The notes: generated by a model not told the origin, from the letters alone. Numbered from the stretch's first letter, positions 9,869 to 19,447 are shown. The stretch: 64,000 nt of DNA from Roseivirga sp. (GCA_029262895.1 JAJCYM010000081.1:1-64000), one strand, 5' to 3'. A program made the numbers and translations.

Positions 9869-10780
9869 TTAATTTTTAGGTCTGAGATCTTCAATAATTC
9901 TGGCATCTACCCAAAAGATGTCTGTGTTTTCGGGACTTACGGCTCGGTTAAAGAAAAGGTACTTGCCGTCTGGTGTGATGGATGCACCACCTTCCCAGAC
10001 GCTAGTGTTGATTTGATTCCCGAGGTTAATCGCTTCACCCCATGTGTCATCTGCTTGCCGATAACTTATGTATAAGTCCGAATCTCCATGGCCTTCTTCT
10101 CGTTCGCTATCCCAAATCAAGTAACTTTCATCTGGTGCAATGAAAGGGTGGGCTGTCCACTTGCCAGTGTTAATGGCTTTGCCGAGTAGTTGAGGTTCTT
10201 CACGTTTGCCATTTTTTAGCCTCGAAATACGGATTACATCTTTATTTTTATAGTCATCAAAAACATAGGTGCCCTTCGCAGAAGCGGACAGGCGCATAAT
10301 ACCCCAGTCGTCTCGGTCAATCATAGGGCCATGACTTTTTACCTCGGACCAACCAGTCTTAGTGCGGTCCATATATTTGCCTCCCAAATGCATGACTTGA
10401 CCATCTGGGGATAGTAAGGGCCTACCTACCCTAGGACCAAACACAGATTCTTGCCATTGATCATTCTCATACTTAAACACCATCAAAGACCATTTCTTGG
10501 TTTTAATGTCCATTCGGGTAAAATAAAATGTCTTCATGTCGGGTGAAAAGAAAGCGCTATTGTCCCTATGTTCAGTGGAAACCACACCGGGTGCAAATGC
10601 TTCAGCGATTAAACCGGGTGGTTTTTGACCAAAGAAGGTTGTTTCTATGATTGATGGATTGCTATTTTTTGAGCCCTGCTTACTCGCATTGCAAGCATTA
10701 AGAAACAGTGTGGCTACAAGCATCAGAATGAAATGTGGCTTTATCATTTTCTGTTTTTTTTTACCTAGTCTAACACCCAC
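9869..10780 (-). CDS. PD40-repeat beta-propeller lipoprotein
   Basis: 303 residues. The signal peptide starts after a basic stretch ([11 protein letters not shown]); the lipobox is LNAC. A later Met ([19 protein letters not shown]) is an equally good start at 10747. The body has the signature [20 protein letters not shown] and PD40 phrases such as [16 protein letters not shown] and [13 protein letters not shown], ending [15 protein letters not shown]. It shares an operon with the 7448 permease. Probably an outer-facing envelope propeller; ligand unknown. Confidence 0.8.
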   Translation of the reverse strand: MGVRLGKKKQKMIKPHFILMLVATLFLNACNASKQGSKNSNPSIIETTFFGQKPPGLIAEAFAPGVVSTEHRDNSAFFSPDMKTFYFTRMDIKTKKWSLMVFKYENDQWQESVFGPRVGRPLLSPDGQVMHLGGKYMDRTKTGWSEVKSHGPMIDRDDWGIMRLSASAKGTYVFDDYKNKDVIRISRLKNGKREEPQLLGKAINTGKWTAHPFIAPDESYLIWDSEREEGHGDSDLYISYRQADDTWGEAINLGNQINTSVWEGGASITPDGKYLFFNRAVSPENTDIFWVDARIIEDLRPKN

Positions 10781-10802
10781 CCACTAGCTGGCTCTTTCAC
10801 TA

Positions 10803-10823
10803 AAAAGGTCTATCAGACCTTTT
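10803..10823. terminator. Bidirectional-type hairpin after PD40 gene
   Basis: AAAAGGTCT-ATC-AGACCTTTT is a perfect 9-bp stem with A and T arms. It lies 15 bp downstream of the stop of the PD40 gene at 10838 and 23 bp upstream of the next PD40 start. It may end or attenuate transcription between the two genes. A degenerate copy stands at 852-868 behind the paralogue at 887. Confidence 0.5.
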
Positions 10824-10837
10824 CTATACGTTCTGCC

Positions 10838-11686
10838 CTACTTTGACCTGAGATCTTCAATGATCTGCGCATCGACCCAATTCCTATCATAGGGCGGGGT
10901 GCAACGCGGACAATAGGTGAGGTATTTTCCGTCTGGAGTGACGTATCCTCCACCGTCTTCACCATCTGTGTTTATTTTGTCTCCAAAGTTGATGGCGGCA
11001 CCCCATGAACCATCTGACTGACGAAAACTGATGTACATATCACCGTTACCATAATCTCCTTCTCTTTCACCATCCCAAATAATGTAGGACTCATCTACAG
11101 CAATAAATGGATGGGCATTCCATTTTCCGGTGTTTATGGCTGCACTAAGAGCTTTCGGAGCCTCGCGCTGGCCGTTGACTAATCGTGAATATCGCAGCAC
11201 CCCATTTCCATCCCTTGTAAATTCATCAAACACCAAGGTTCCATTTGATGAAGCCGTTAGACGCATAATGGGAATAGTATCAAATGGTGCACCTAGGCTT
11301 TTAATCTCCGACCAACCAGAATCGGTTCGTTCTATGTACTTATCCTTGTCGTACATGATGTTACTACCTGAAGGCCGAAATTCGTATTTCTTCCATACAC
11401 GATTTTCCAGCCGAAAGCTCATAACCAGAGGACGGTAGGGTTCCTCAGTGGTGGATATCAAATAAAACTCGTCCATGCCTGGGCCGTGGACACCGCCTAA
11501 CTCCCACCCTTGTTCGGAAATGATTCCGGGTACAAGTGCTTCCGCTGTCATGCCTGGAGGTTTTAGTCCAAAATAGGTTTCTCCTTCAGAGGTTGTTTGA
11601 CTAGCTTCTGTTTCCTGCTTTTCATCAGTGCAGGCATTCAGAAACATTATTGTCAGAAGCATCAGCATGTAATTTGACTTTGTCAT
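10838..11686 (-). CDS. PD40-repeat beta-propeller lipoprotein
   Basis: 282 residues, lipobox LNAC at about 16-19. The propeller signature is YFGLKPPGMTAEALVPGIIS; blades include AVDESYIIWDGEREGD and VTPDGKYLTYCPRC; it ends NWVDAQIIEDLRSK. Two extra cysteines in CPRCTPP near the end are not seen in the paralogues. It is the middle gene of the run 13972 to 9869, 21 bp after the 754-residue protein gene. Function unknown beyond an envelope propeller. Confidence 0.78.
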   Translation of the reverse strand: MTKSNYMLMLLTIMFLNACTDEKQETEASQTTSEGETYFGLKPPGMTAEALVPGIISEQGWELGGVHGPGMDEFYLISTTEEPYRPLVMSFRLENRVWKKYEFRPSGSNIMYDKDKYIERTDSGWSEIKSLGAPFDTIPIMRLTASSNGTLVFDEFTRDGNGVLRYSRLVNGQREAPKALSAAINTGKWNAHPFIAVDESYIIWDGEREGDYGNGDMYISFRQSDGSWGAAINFGDKINTDGEDGGGYVTPDGKYLTYCPRCTPPYDRNWVDAQIIEDLRSK

Positions 11687-11707
11687 ATCGTTCGGTTTGC
11701 CTTATGG

Positions 11708-13972
11708 TTATTTCTTAGGTCTGAGGTCTTGGATAAACCCTGCATCGACCCAGTAAATATTTGATAAACCTGGTTCTATGTCTCTTTCGTCTCTTCCAAA
11801 AAACAGATACTTACCATCAGGTGTGATACTCGGACTCTTTTCATTGAAGTTAGTATTGATGGTATTTCCTAGATTAATGGGCTTGGTCCATGTGCCATCT
11901 TGGTTTTTGAAGTAGACATAAACATCATTGTCTTTTCTGCCTTCCTCTTCTTTATTTCGATCCGTCACTAACAAATAATCCTGCGATGGTGAAATGAAAC
12001 CATGGTGACCAAATTCAATACCCATTTCACTTGTTTCGGGAAACGCTCCGTTTCTGTTGAGAGCAGAATACATTTTGAACCGTGACAAATTGAAATAATA
12101 AAGGTCACCGTTTCTTGACTGATTAGGATAAAACACCATGTCGTCATTGATAGCCGACTCAAGCAAGCTGGCCTCACTCCAGGAATCCTCCAATCGATTT
12201 ACGTACCAAATTTTTTCATCCGTAAAAGCGGTGTCCAGAGCGGTGAAATAAATCCTTTTACCATCAGGGCTAACAAATGGATGTAATTCTTCCTTTTTCT
12301 TCCCGTTTGTGAAATTTGCTCTTTTTATGGGAGTCCATTCATTCTCCTGGAGTTTTGAGAAATAGATTTGTGTTTCATCATCTCCATCATCAGCTCCAAA
12401 GTACATTTCTTTTAAATCAGGAGAGAATGAAATACCCCCCTCAAACCTTCCATCGATTGATACAATGCCAGGAGCAAAAACTTCTGGGGTTAGGCCGGGT
12501 GGCTTTTGTCCAAAGTAACCGTGTTCACGAGTTGATAAATAAGCAGGCTTTAGTTTATGAATAACTTCTGTGCTGACCCAATAGATATTTCCGTTCTCAC
12601 CTTCTTCGCTCCTGCCAAAAAACAAATATTTACCATCTGGAGTGATGGTCGGAACAGCTTCATGAGCCTTTGTGTTGACTTCATCTCCAAGGTTGATTGG
12701 CCTTGTCCAGGTCTTGTCCTTTGATTTAAAGCTGACATAGAGATCAAAGTCTTTTCTTTTTTCATCTTCTTGGTTTCGAGCATACACCAGTAAGTACTCC
12801 TGAGTTGGGGAAATAAACCCGTGATGGCCAAATTCAAGTTCAACTTCCTGTACTTCTGGAAATGCATCATTTTGATTGGTTGCACGGTACATTTTCCCGT
12901 TAGAAATACTCGTGTAAAAGAGGTCTCCGTTTTTTGATTGATTGATATAAAAGACAATGTCATCATTGATCGGTGAATCAAGTTGTTTTGCCTCACTCCA
13001 GGAATCCTCCAAACGATCTACATACCAAATTTTCTCATCTGAAAAGATAGAATCATAAGCCGTGAAGTAAATCCTGTTATCAACCAGGCTTACGGATGGA
13101 TATAATTCCTCCTTTTTTCCCCCATTGGTAAAATTGGCTCTTTTAATAGGAGTCCAGTCATTTCCTTTAAGTTTCGAGAAATAGATAGATGCGTCTTCGT
13201 CATTTTTGCGAGCCGAAAAATAGATTTCGTCTAAATCTGGTGAAAATGAAACACCATGTGCATTCTTTACAATTTCAGGCGCAAAAACTTCCGGAATTAG
13301 GCCTGGTCGCTTTTGTCCGAAATAGTGACTTTCCTTTGCCTTTGTTTTATTCCTTTTGGAGAATGAAAACCTACCCCAGGTGGATTTGTCATCGCTCTTT
13401 GCATTCTTGGGAAATGTAAGGTCGCCTTCACCTTCATGACTGACAGCACTGAGACCAACCATCATCTTCCAGGTATTGCCCGGAAATTTCTTGCGTGAGA
13501 TCTGCATTTGACGATGCGTGCCTTTTGCGAAAATTGGACCCTTCCTATTTTCTACATCTTCAAGTCCGGAATACGGTACCCAGAATCCCGCATAATCTTT
13601 AAGTTTCCATTTGGCGGATACAGGTTCCCAATCGTTGTTTGAGCGAACAGCTTCTCCCATTTGGGCAGACAGATGGAATTTATGAGGCTGACCGGTTTCA
13701 GCATTTTCTATATAAAGGTCTAGAACGGTATAGTCTTCTGTTTTGCCAGATGCACAAAAGTAGAAGTAGTCTTTATCGTGCATCAAATAGATAGCGGCCT
13801 GTCCAGGCATATCTATCTTGGTGGCTGCATCCCATTCATCGTTGCCACAACTGCCGTCTAATAGCCCGGCTTTGTTTGTTGGATTGATGGTTATGGATTC
13901 ATTATTTTCTTGAGCATTAACAGTGTTTAGCGATATTGCAATTGCTATCACCAGAAGTTTATTGATTTTCAT
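11708..13972 (-). CDS. CBM9-like domain plus two PD40 propellers, exported
   Basis: 754 residues. Signal peptide about 1-20. Residues about 25-205 look like a CBM9/DOMON-type beta-sandwich (LDGSCGNDEWDAATKIDM, then DYFYFCASG and WKMMVGLSAV). Two tandem propellers follow, at about 217-478 and 486-752; each opens with YFGQK(R/P)PGL(I/T)PEVFAP and ends YWV(S/D). The DNA of the halves is also alike, so this is an internal duplication. Possibly a sugar- or wall-binding sensor (inference). It is flanked by further propeller genes in the same orientation. Confidence 0.75.
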   Translation of the reverse strand: MKINKLLVIAIAISLNTVNAQENNESITINPTNKAGLLDGSCGNDEWDAATKIDMPGQAAIYLMHDKDYFYFCASGKTEDYTVLDLYIENAETGQPHKFHLSAQMGEAVRSNNDWEPVSAKWKLKDYAGFWVPYSGLEDVENRKGPIFAKGTHRQMQISRKKFPGNTWKMMVGLSAVSHEGEGDLTFPKNAKSDDKSTWGRFSFSKRNKTKAKESHYFGQKRPGLIPEVFAPEIVKNAHGVSFSPDLDEIYFSARKNDEDASIYFSKLKGNDWTPIKRANFTNGGKKEELYPSVSLVDNRIYFTAYDSIFSDEKIWYVDRLEDSWSEAKQLDSPINDDIVFYINQSKNGDLFYTSISNGKMYRATNQNDAFPEVQEVELEFGHHGFISPTQEYLLVYARNQEDEKRKDFDLYVSFKSKDKTWTRPINLGDEVNTKAHEAVPTITPDGKYLFFGRSEEGENGNIYWVSTEVIHKLKPAYLSTREHGYFGQKPPGLTPEVFAPGIVSIDGRFEGGISFSPDLKEMYFGADDGDDETQIYFSKLQENEWTPIKRANFTNGKKKEELHPFVSPDGKRIYFTALDTAFTDEKIWYVNRLEDSWSEASLLESAINDDMVFYPNQSRNGDLYYFNLSRFKMYSALNRNGAFPETSEMGIEFGHHGFISPSQDYLLVTDRNKEEEGRKDNDVYVYFKNQDGTWTKPINLGNTINTNFNEKSPSITPDGKYLFFGRDERDIEPGLSNIYWVDAGFIQDLRPKK

Positions 13973-14015
13973 TTATTAGATGTTCAATGTGATGGATTTG
14001 TCAACTCCTAGCGGC

Positions 14016-14954
14016 TTAGTGGTTCGCTACCTTTGACCATGCGGGCTGTGTGCCATTTGAAATGATTTTTGTTAATGAAGAACCATCCTTATTCATCATG
14101 TAGATATTTCGTTCTCCATCCTGACTGGTTGACGAAAAAATTAATTTCGATCCATCAGGAGACCATGATGGATACCATTTTGCTGGCTCACTAAATGTGA
14201 GTTGTTTTTGATTGGAGCCATCTATATTCATCACATAGATTTCCTTGCTTCCACTCCTATCGGACATAAAAGCGATTTGCGTGCCATCCGGTGAGACCTC
14301 CGGATGCTGTTCTTCAGCTTCATTATGCGTCAACTGAATGATGTTCCCACCGTCAACATCTGCTATGCTAATCTGGGTTCTATTATTTGCAGCTTCTGAG
14401 TGAAACACGATTCTACCATCTGGTGTAAAATAAGGGCCACCACCTTTGATTGGTTTTATTTGAGTCTGCTCGCTCCCATCTGAATTCATGATCCAAACTT
14501 CTTGTTTCCAATTCTCTTCCGAATCTTCGTACTCTCTCGAAAATGCGATTTTTGACCCGTCAGGTGACCATGCTGGTGAATTATCCCATTTGTCCTTTAC
14601 ATGAGTTAATCTCTTCCAATCCGTGCCATCACTATTCATAGTATGAATAGACCATGTCATTCTTTCATCATATTTTGCATAAAAAGCGATGCGCTTTCCA
14701 TTTGGTGACCAGGCTGCATATCCCCCACTATCCACGATTTTACTTTTTGATATGCCTGCGTTATCAGTCAGGTTAATTCCATTCTGTGAATACGCGATTG
14801 TATAAGATGAATTGGTAGTGGCCGTTTCAACCTTTTCTTGAGCAAAGACAGTGTGGAGTGCTACCAAGTTCATTATAGCTAGCACAGTCATCTGCTTGAT
14901 TCCCTTTATGTTTTTACTCACTACTTTGCGGGACTCAGGTAAAGAAAATTTCAT
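14016..14954 (-). CDS. TolB-like PD40 propeller, exported
   Basis: 312 residues. The hydrophobic segment MTVLAIMNLVALHTVFAQ is the likely signal peptide; the upstream Met at 14954 adds about 21 basic residues, so 14891 is an alternative start. Six or so classic TolB/PD40 blades follow (AAWSPNGKRIAFYA, PAWSPDGSKIAFS, PEVSPDGTQIAFMSDRSG, PSWSPDGSKLIFSS). These are closer to canonical TolB repeats than the FGQKPPGL family beside it. It is divergent from the kinase at 15115, with a LytTR-like site between. Confidence 0.8.
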   Translation of the reverse strand: MKFSLPESRKVVSKNIKGIKQMTVLAIMNLVALHTVFAQEKVETATTNSSYTIAYSQNGINLTDNAGISKSKIVDSGGYAAWSPNGKRIAFYAKYDERMTWSIHTMNSDGTDWKRLTHVKDKWDNSPAWSPDGSKIAFSREYEDSEENWKQEVWIMNSDGSEQTQIKPIKGGGPYFTPDGRIVFHSEAANNRTQISIADVDGGNIIQLTHNEAEEQHPEVSPDGTQIAFMSDRSGSKEIYVMNIDGSNQKQLTFSEPAKWYPSWSPDGSKLIFSSTSQDGERNIYMMNKDGSSLTKIISNGTQPAWSKVANH

Positions 14955-15027
14955 AGTATGTTGAGGTTTTGGAGACTTTACTTACAACCTGTCAATTAGG
15001 TTGTAAATAGTGACCCATTAGTTTGTC

Positions 15028-15055
15028 AACTGCTCTATGCATGAGTGAACTGCTC
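15028..15055. promoter_or_regulatory. Putative LytTR binding site in divergent promoter
   Basis: AACTGCTC at 15028-15035 and 15048-15055, period 20 bp, matching the site at 7420-7447 including the preceding TTTGTC. It lies 74 bp from the TolB-like start (14954) and 60 bp from the kinase start (15115), so it could control both. The neighbouring LytTR regulator at 16802 is the natural candidate to bind it (inference). A single half-site-like TTTGTCAACT recurs at about 13999. Confidence 0.6.
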
Positions 15056-15114
15056 AGATCTAGTCCAAAAAGTTTTTTTTAATGCTTAGCTTCGATCATT
15101 AAAACAGTATAAAA

Positions 15115-16797
15115 ATGAGCCTGAGATCTTTTCTTAGTCTACTTGCGATTTGCAGCTTGATCTTGATGACCTCATGTTCTCAAAGTCCTATTTTTAAAGA
15201 ACACGAGACTGTATTTCGTGTTGGTGATCAACAAGAATGGGCATCCAGCAATTGGAATGATGATGATTGGCAAAAAAGATTGAAATTCGTACCAGATGGA
15301 CAGGTTTTCTGGTCAAGAACTAATATTGAATTTTTAATAGAGCGGGAATCATTACGTGAATATGGCATCATGCTGCAAGTCTATGGCGAGTATGAAGTCT
15401 TCTGGGATGGTGTCTTGATTGGGAAAAATGGGAATCCTGGGCAAGAAGAACTTCTAGGGCCTGAAGGTAAGTTGTGGGCCACCTTTAGCATTCCCAGTCA
15501 TCTTGCAGCAAAGGGAGAACACTTATTGGCTTTACGTACGAGTCTTTATCATTTCCCTGATCATGCTGGGATTGATGTGCTTAAGATCGATTATTATGAT
15601 GATCTATTGGCAGACACGGTTATCAAATCTTCGTACATGCATCTTTACGCAGGTGCCTTTCTGATCGCTTCATTTTATTTTCTCTTTCTGTATATCAGCA
15701 ATAAGAAAGCGTATTCAACACTAATTTTTAGCGTATGCTGCTTTCTTATTTGCGCCCTAACAGTGACGGTATTTAGCAAAGACTATTTACCTTTTCATTA
15801 TAGTATACATGTCATAAGATTACAGTTCATTAACGGATCTTTATTGGGCATTGTATTTTTGATTCCGTACTACTTTTCTAAGCAGTTTCCTTTTCCTTGG
15901 AGAAAACCTTCTTTGACCCTATATCTCATAATTCTAATAGTCATTTTTATTTTAAATCAACACGCCTTCAATTTCAATACAGTCAGCATGGTTTTATGTA
16001 TGTGGATTTTCTCTTTTGGCATTGTTGTTCACGGAGTTTACAAGAAAGTAAAAGGTGCTCGTATGGTCCTTATGACTTTGCTTCTATCCATGGGTGTATT
16101 TCTCCTTACAAGTTTTGTAATTAGCCTCTACGCAGGTTTAGGACTAATTCTTTTAAGTATGCTGTACTTGCTTGCGCTCCAAATGAAAACAGCGAGACTT
16201 GCTTATGAAGACTCGCTGGTCCAGTCCACAAGACTTAAGCTTGAATTACTTAAAAAGAACATTCAACCTCACTTTCTTATGAATACGCTCACCTCCTTGA
16301 TGGATTGGGTCGAAGAAGCGCCTAAGAAAGGGGCCTTATTTATAGAGGCTTTGGCAAAGGAGTTCGATCATTTCAATCAGATTGAGAATCAAAAGATGAT
16401 TCCTATCACACAGGAGATAGCGCTCTGTAAAACACATTTGAAGATTATGGAGTATCGGAAAGAAATCGACTATTCCTGGGAAGAAGTAGGTATAGAACCT
16501 GAGCAAAAAATACCACCCGCCATTCTGCACACACTATTAGAAAACGGGATTACGCACAGCTTGCCTCTGGAGGATAACAGTATACGGTTTAAACTCATTT
16601 TTGATTCAAATACGGAATGTAAGAGTTATACTTTTTTAACATTTGCCAAAATAGCGAATCACACAACAAGCAAGGAAGATGGCACAGGACTGAAATATAT
16701 CAAAGCTAGGTTGACCGAAAGCTATCAGTCGAAATGGGACCTCATCTCTGAGCCGACCGATCAGGGCTGGAAAAACGTCATCAAAATATACAGTTGA
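15115..16797 (+). CDS. Sensor histidine kinase with jelly-roll ectodomain, 7TM-like region
   Basis: 560 residues. A lipoprotein-like start (MTSC near residue 21) is followed by an exported beta-sandwich at about 25-160 (QWASSNWNDDDWQKR, VYGEYEVFWDG), as in 7TMR-DISM-type receptors. Seven or so helices span about 175-355. Then come the kinase motif KKNIQPHFLMNTLTSLMDW with its His, and an ATPase domain with LLENGITHS and GTGLKYIKARL. It should sense an extracellular ligand and phosphorylate the regulator 4 bp downstream. Confidence 0.88.
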   Translation: MSLRSFLSLLAICSLILMTSCSQSPIFKEHETVFRVGDQQEWASSNWNDDDWQKRLKFVPDGQVFWSRTNIEFLIERESLREYGIMLQVYGEYEVFWDGVLIGKNGNPGQEELLGPEGKLWATFSIPSHLAAKGEHLLALRTSLYHFPDHAGIDVLKIDYYDDLLADTVIKSSYMHLYAGAFLIASFYFLFLYISNKKAYSTLIFSVCCFLICALTVTVFSKDYLPFHYSIHVIRLQFINGSLLGIVFLIPYYFSKQFPFPWRKPSLTLYLIILIVIFILNQHAFNFNTVSMVLCMWIFSFGIVVHGVYKKVKGARMVLMTLLLSMGVFLLTSFVISLYAGLGLILLSMLYLLALQMKTARLAYEDSLVQSTRLKLELLKKNIQPHFLMNTLTSLMDWVEEAPKKGALFIEALAKEFDHFNQIENQKMIPITQEIALCKTHLKIMEYRKEIDYSWEEVGIEPEQKIPPAILHTLLENGITHSLPLEDNSIRFKLIFDSNTECKSYTFLTFAKIANHTTSKEDGTGLKYIKARLTESYQSKWDLISEPTDQGWKNVIKIYS

Positions 16798-16801
16798 GAC
16801 A

Positions 16802-17497
16802 ATGAAGATTTTGATCGTTGAAGATGAATCCAGAATTGCCAAGCGCATTGAAAGAATGACGCGGGAGATTTATGGAGATACCTTGCAATCTTTGACTCAT
16901 ATTAATACACTGAATGAGGCACTGAATTTTATCGATAACAATACTTTGGATCTTGTTCTGTTGGATTTGAACCTGAATGGTGAGGATGGATTTGATCTAC
17001 TTACCTCAGCGGTTTCCCATTCCTTTCACACGATAGTAATTTCTGCTTATAAAGATCAAGCAATTACGGCTTTTGAATATGGTGTATTGGATTTTGTGCC
17101 AAAACCCTTTAACCAAAATCGACTGGAACAAGCGTTCAATCGAATGAACGTCAGGGTAAGAACTACAACTCAAACCAAATACCTTGGTGTTAAGACCAGA
17201 CAGAGGATACAGCTTATTCCTGTTGAAGAAGTGATTTACATTAAGGGAGCAGGTGCATACACCGAGATCTTCTTAACTGATGGCAAAAAAGAACTACATG
17301 ATAAATCACTGGAAAAGCTCGAGCAGTTGTTGTCGAGTTCTTTTGAAAGAATTCACAAATCTTATCTAGTGAGGATATCCGAGATAAAGGAAATTAAAGT
17401 AGCATCCGGAAGTAAATACCTGGCTGAGCTTAAAAATGGAGCGATTATCCCAATCGGCAGAACTAAATACAAGGATATCAAGGCGAGGTGGTTTTAA
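16802..17497 (+). CDS. LytTR-family response regulator
   Basis: 231 residues. Receiver domain with VEDES, phosphoacceptor Asp in LVLLDLNLNGEDG and Lys in FVPKPFNQ. LytTR domain from about 125 (IPVEEVIYIKGAGAYTEIF, FERIHKSYLVRI). The gene starts 4 bp after the kinase stop at 16797, so they are co-transcribed. Likely target: the double repeat at 15028-15055 upstream of its own operon (inference). It converges on the regulator gene at 17527 with a 29-bp gap. Confidence 0.93.
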   Translation: MKILIVEDESRIAKRIERMTREIYGDTLQSLTHINTLNEALNFIDNNTLDLVLLDLNLNGEDGFDLLTSAVSHSFHTIVISAYKDQAITAFEYGVLDFVPKPFNQNRLEQAFNRMNVRVRTTTQTKYLGVKTRQRIQLIPVEEVIYIKGAGAYTEIFLTDGKKELHDKSLEKLEQLLSSSFERIHKSYLVRISEIKEIKVASGSKYLAELKNGAIIPIGRTKYKDIKARWF

Positions 17498-17526
17498 AAC
17501 CCTTGATGATAAGGGAGCGAAACAGG

Positions 17527-18258
17527 CTAAATCAGGCCATTGCGGTCAACTACCTTCAGAAGTTCCGATTTCAAGTTCTTACTCACAGGAACCTTGTCAC
17601 CAGTGAACAAGACCAATTGGTTTCCTTCTATACTTCCTATTTTATCCAGGTTGATGATAAAGGATTTCTGACATCTAAAAAAAAGACTGTCTGGCAGGAA
17701 CTCCATCAAGGCGCTGATACTCATAAGCGAAACGACTGGTTTTTTATCTTTTAGATGAAACCTGACATACTTCTGCATACTTTCCACATAAAGAATCTCG
17801 CGATATAGAATCTTAACAGCCTTATAATCAGATTTCACAAACAGATAGTCATCCTTGGCTTCGTCACCCTCAGGAGTTACTACGGCTGGCGCTTTTTCTT
17901 TAAGCAACGCCAGGGCCTTAGATACAGCCTTAAAGAAACGATCGAATCTTACGGGTTTAAGTAAATAATCGACTACGTTGAGTTCATAGCCTACCAGTGC
18001 ATATTCGGAATAAGCTGTGGTGAAAATGGTATATGGGGGTTTTTCCAGGGCCTTCAAAAAGTCAATCCCTGTCAAATCCGGCATTTCAATATCTAAGAAC
18101 ATAATATCCACTGCTTGTTGATTTAATACAGCCAGGGCCTCCATTGCTGTATGGCATTTTGCCACCACTTCCACGTTCGGAATCTTCTTTAGATGTGCCT
18201 CTATCAACTCCTGAGCAAGGGTTTCGTCATCAACAATTATACAGGAGTAGGATTTCAT
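17527..18258 (-). CDS. LytTR-family response regulator
   Basis: 243 residues. The receiver domain carries IIVDDET, Asp in IMFLDIEMPDLTG and Lys in LLKPVRFDRF. The LytTR domain covers about 140-240 (ILYVESMQKYVRFHLKD, FFRCQKSFIINLDKIG). The start ATG overlaps the stop of the kinase gene upstream by 4 bp (18255-18258), which indicates translational coupling. It is the third LytTR regulator within 15 kb. Confidence 0.93.
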   Translation of the reverse strand: MKSYSCIIVDDETLAQELIEAHLKKIPNVEVVAKCHTAMEALAVLNQQAVDIMFLDIEMPDLTGIDFLKALEKPPYTIFTTAYSEYALVGYELNVVDYLLKPVRFDRFFKAVSKALALLKEKAPAVVTPEGDEAKDDYLFVKSDYKAVKILYREILYVESMQKYVRFHLKDKKPVVSLMSISALMEFLPDSLFFRCQKSFIINLDKIGSIEGNQLVLFTGDKVPVSKNLKSELLKVVDRNGLI

Positions 18259-19238
18259 GATGTCAGATCTATGTACAGGTCAATTGTAAATCTATCAGTT
18301 GTAGAATCAATTTCAAATTGATGTCGGTCAGCATAATAATGGCTCAGTTGCTGTCGAACGTTACTCAGGCCAACTCCACTCTTTTTGTTAGAGGGCTTGT
18401 AGGAGTTCACTGTACGAAAGTGTAATCGTTCGTTTTCAACTTCAAGATCTATTGTCAGAACGCCATTTTTATTATAGGTGATGTCTCCGTGCTTGAAGCA
18501 ATTCTCCACAATGTTGATTAAGAGTAAAGGCGTGATTTGTTGAGCGCTCTTCACCCCTTTCGTTGTTAATGTAATATTCCTGCTGCCTTTGGGCTTTTTA
18601 AGCTGTTGCAGTTCTGTGTAATTCTCCAATAACTCTACCTCCCTCTCTAATGGCACAAGTTCTTGCTCTCCTTCATAAATGATATAGCGCAAGAGATCCG
18701 AGAGTTTTTCTATCATCAGTGGAGCATTGTCATGCTTCGTAACACTTAATGAGTAGATATTATTTAAGGTATTGAACAAGAAGTGAGGGCTTACCTGTGA
18801 TTTCAGAAGCTGTAATTCGGTTTTTAATTTCTGATTGCTTAGTTCCAGATTTCTTTTTTTCTCCGCTTCATATTGATTCACCTTCCAAAACAGAAACGAC
18901 ACCAGTATAAACATGGTGAAGTTTAAGGCGAATGAGATAATGATTCGATATTCCGATTCACTCAGCAAATAGAACCCCAAATCTGAGAAGTAGTAAGGAA
19001 TAAAAAGAATCACAAAAAAGACAATGATACTGATGACGTAGGACGTGATTCCTTTCCTCTTTAAGATTTTGGGGATTAGTAGCAGTAGGTTGACGTAACT
19101 GATAATGGCATTAATCGCACATTCAACCAGGCTGAGGAGCAGTGCCATTTCAAACTCATAGTCGAATATCAGAGAGTCGAATGTCAACCCAAAAACAAAG
19201 ACCCAAAGCAAAAAATGAAAGATGTTCTTCTTCTCCAT
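18255..19238 (-). CDS. LytS-family sensor histidine kinase
   Basis: 327 residues with about four membrane helices in the first 125 residues and no obvious ectodomain. A linker rich in Glu and Lys leads to SQVSPHFLFNTLNNIYSLS with the phosphoacceptor His. The N-box is NIVENCFKHGD and the G-box GVGLSNVRQQLSHYY. It forms an operon with the overlapping regulator gene 17527-18258. It is divergent from the deiminase gene at 19448, which is a possible target. Confidence 0.92.
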   Translation of the reverse strand: MEKKNIFHFLLWVFVFGLTFDSLIFDYEFEMALLLSLVECAINAIISYVNLLLLIPKILKRKGITSYVISIIVFFVILFIPYYFSDLGFYLLSESEYRIIISFALNFTMFILVSFLFWKVNQYEAEKKRNLELSNQKLKTELQLLKSQVSPHFLFNTLNNIYSLSVTKHDNAPLMIEKLSDLLRYIIYEGEQELVPLEREVELLENYTELQQLKKPKGSRNITLTTKGVKSAQQITPLLLINIVENCFKHGDITYNKNGVLTIDLEVENERLHFRTVNSYKPSNKKSGVGLSNVRQQLSHYYADRHQFEIDSTTDRFTIDLYIDLTS

Positions 19239-19447
19239 ATACCGGTAACAGACGTCTAAAATAAGTGCATCTATCCTGGTAATTAAATTTTATCCACGAA
19301 AGTGCTTTTAAAAGGCATGAAATGTCATTTTCTGTCTAATTCCACTTTTCAATCATTTCAGAACCAGAAAACCTGCTTAGGTGGAATATTTTTTCACTGG
19401 TGAATCAGCCCCTATACATTTCACCAATAATTCAAAAAAAGATAATT

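Noticed and set aside
12550-12996. 148-codon frame within the 754-residue propeller gene
   Set aside because: It is the same strand in a shifted frame; the PD40 frame continues through without interruption.
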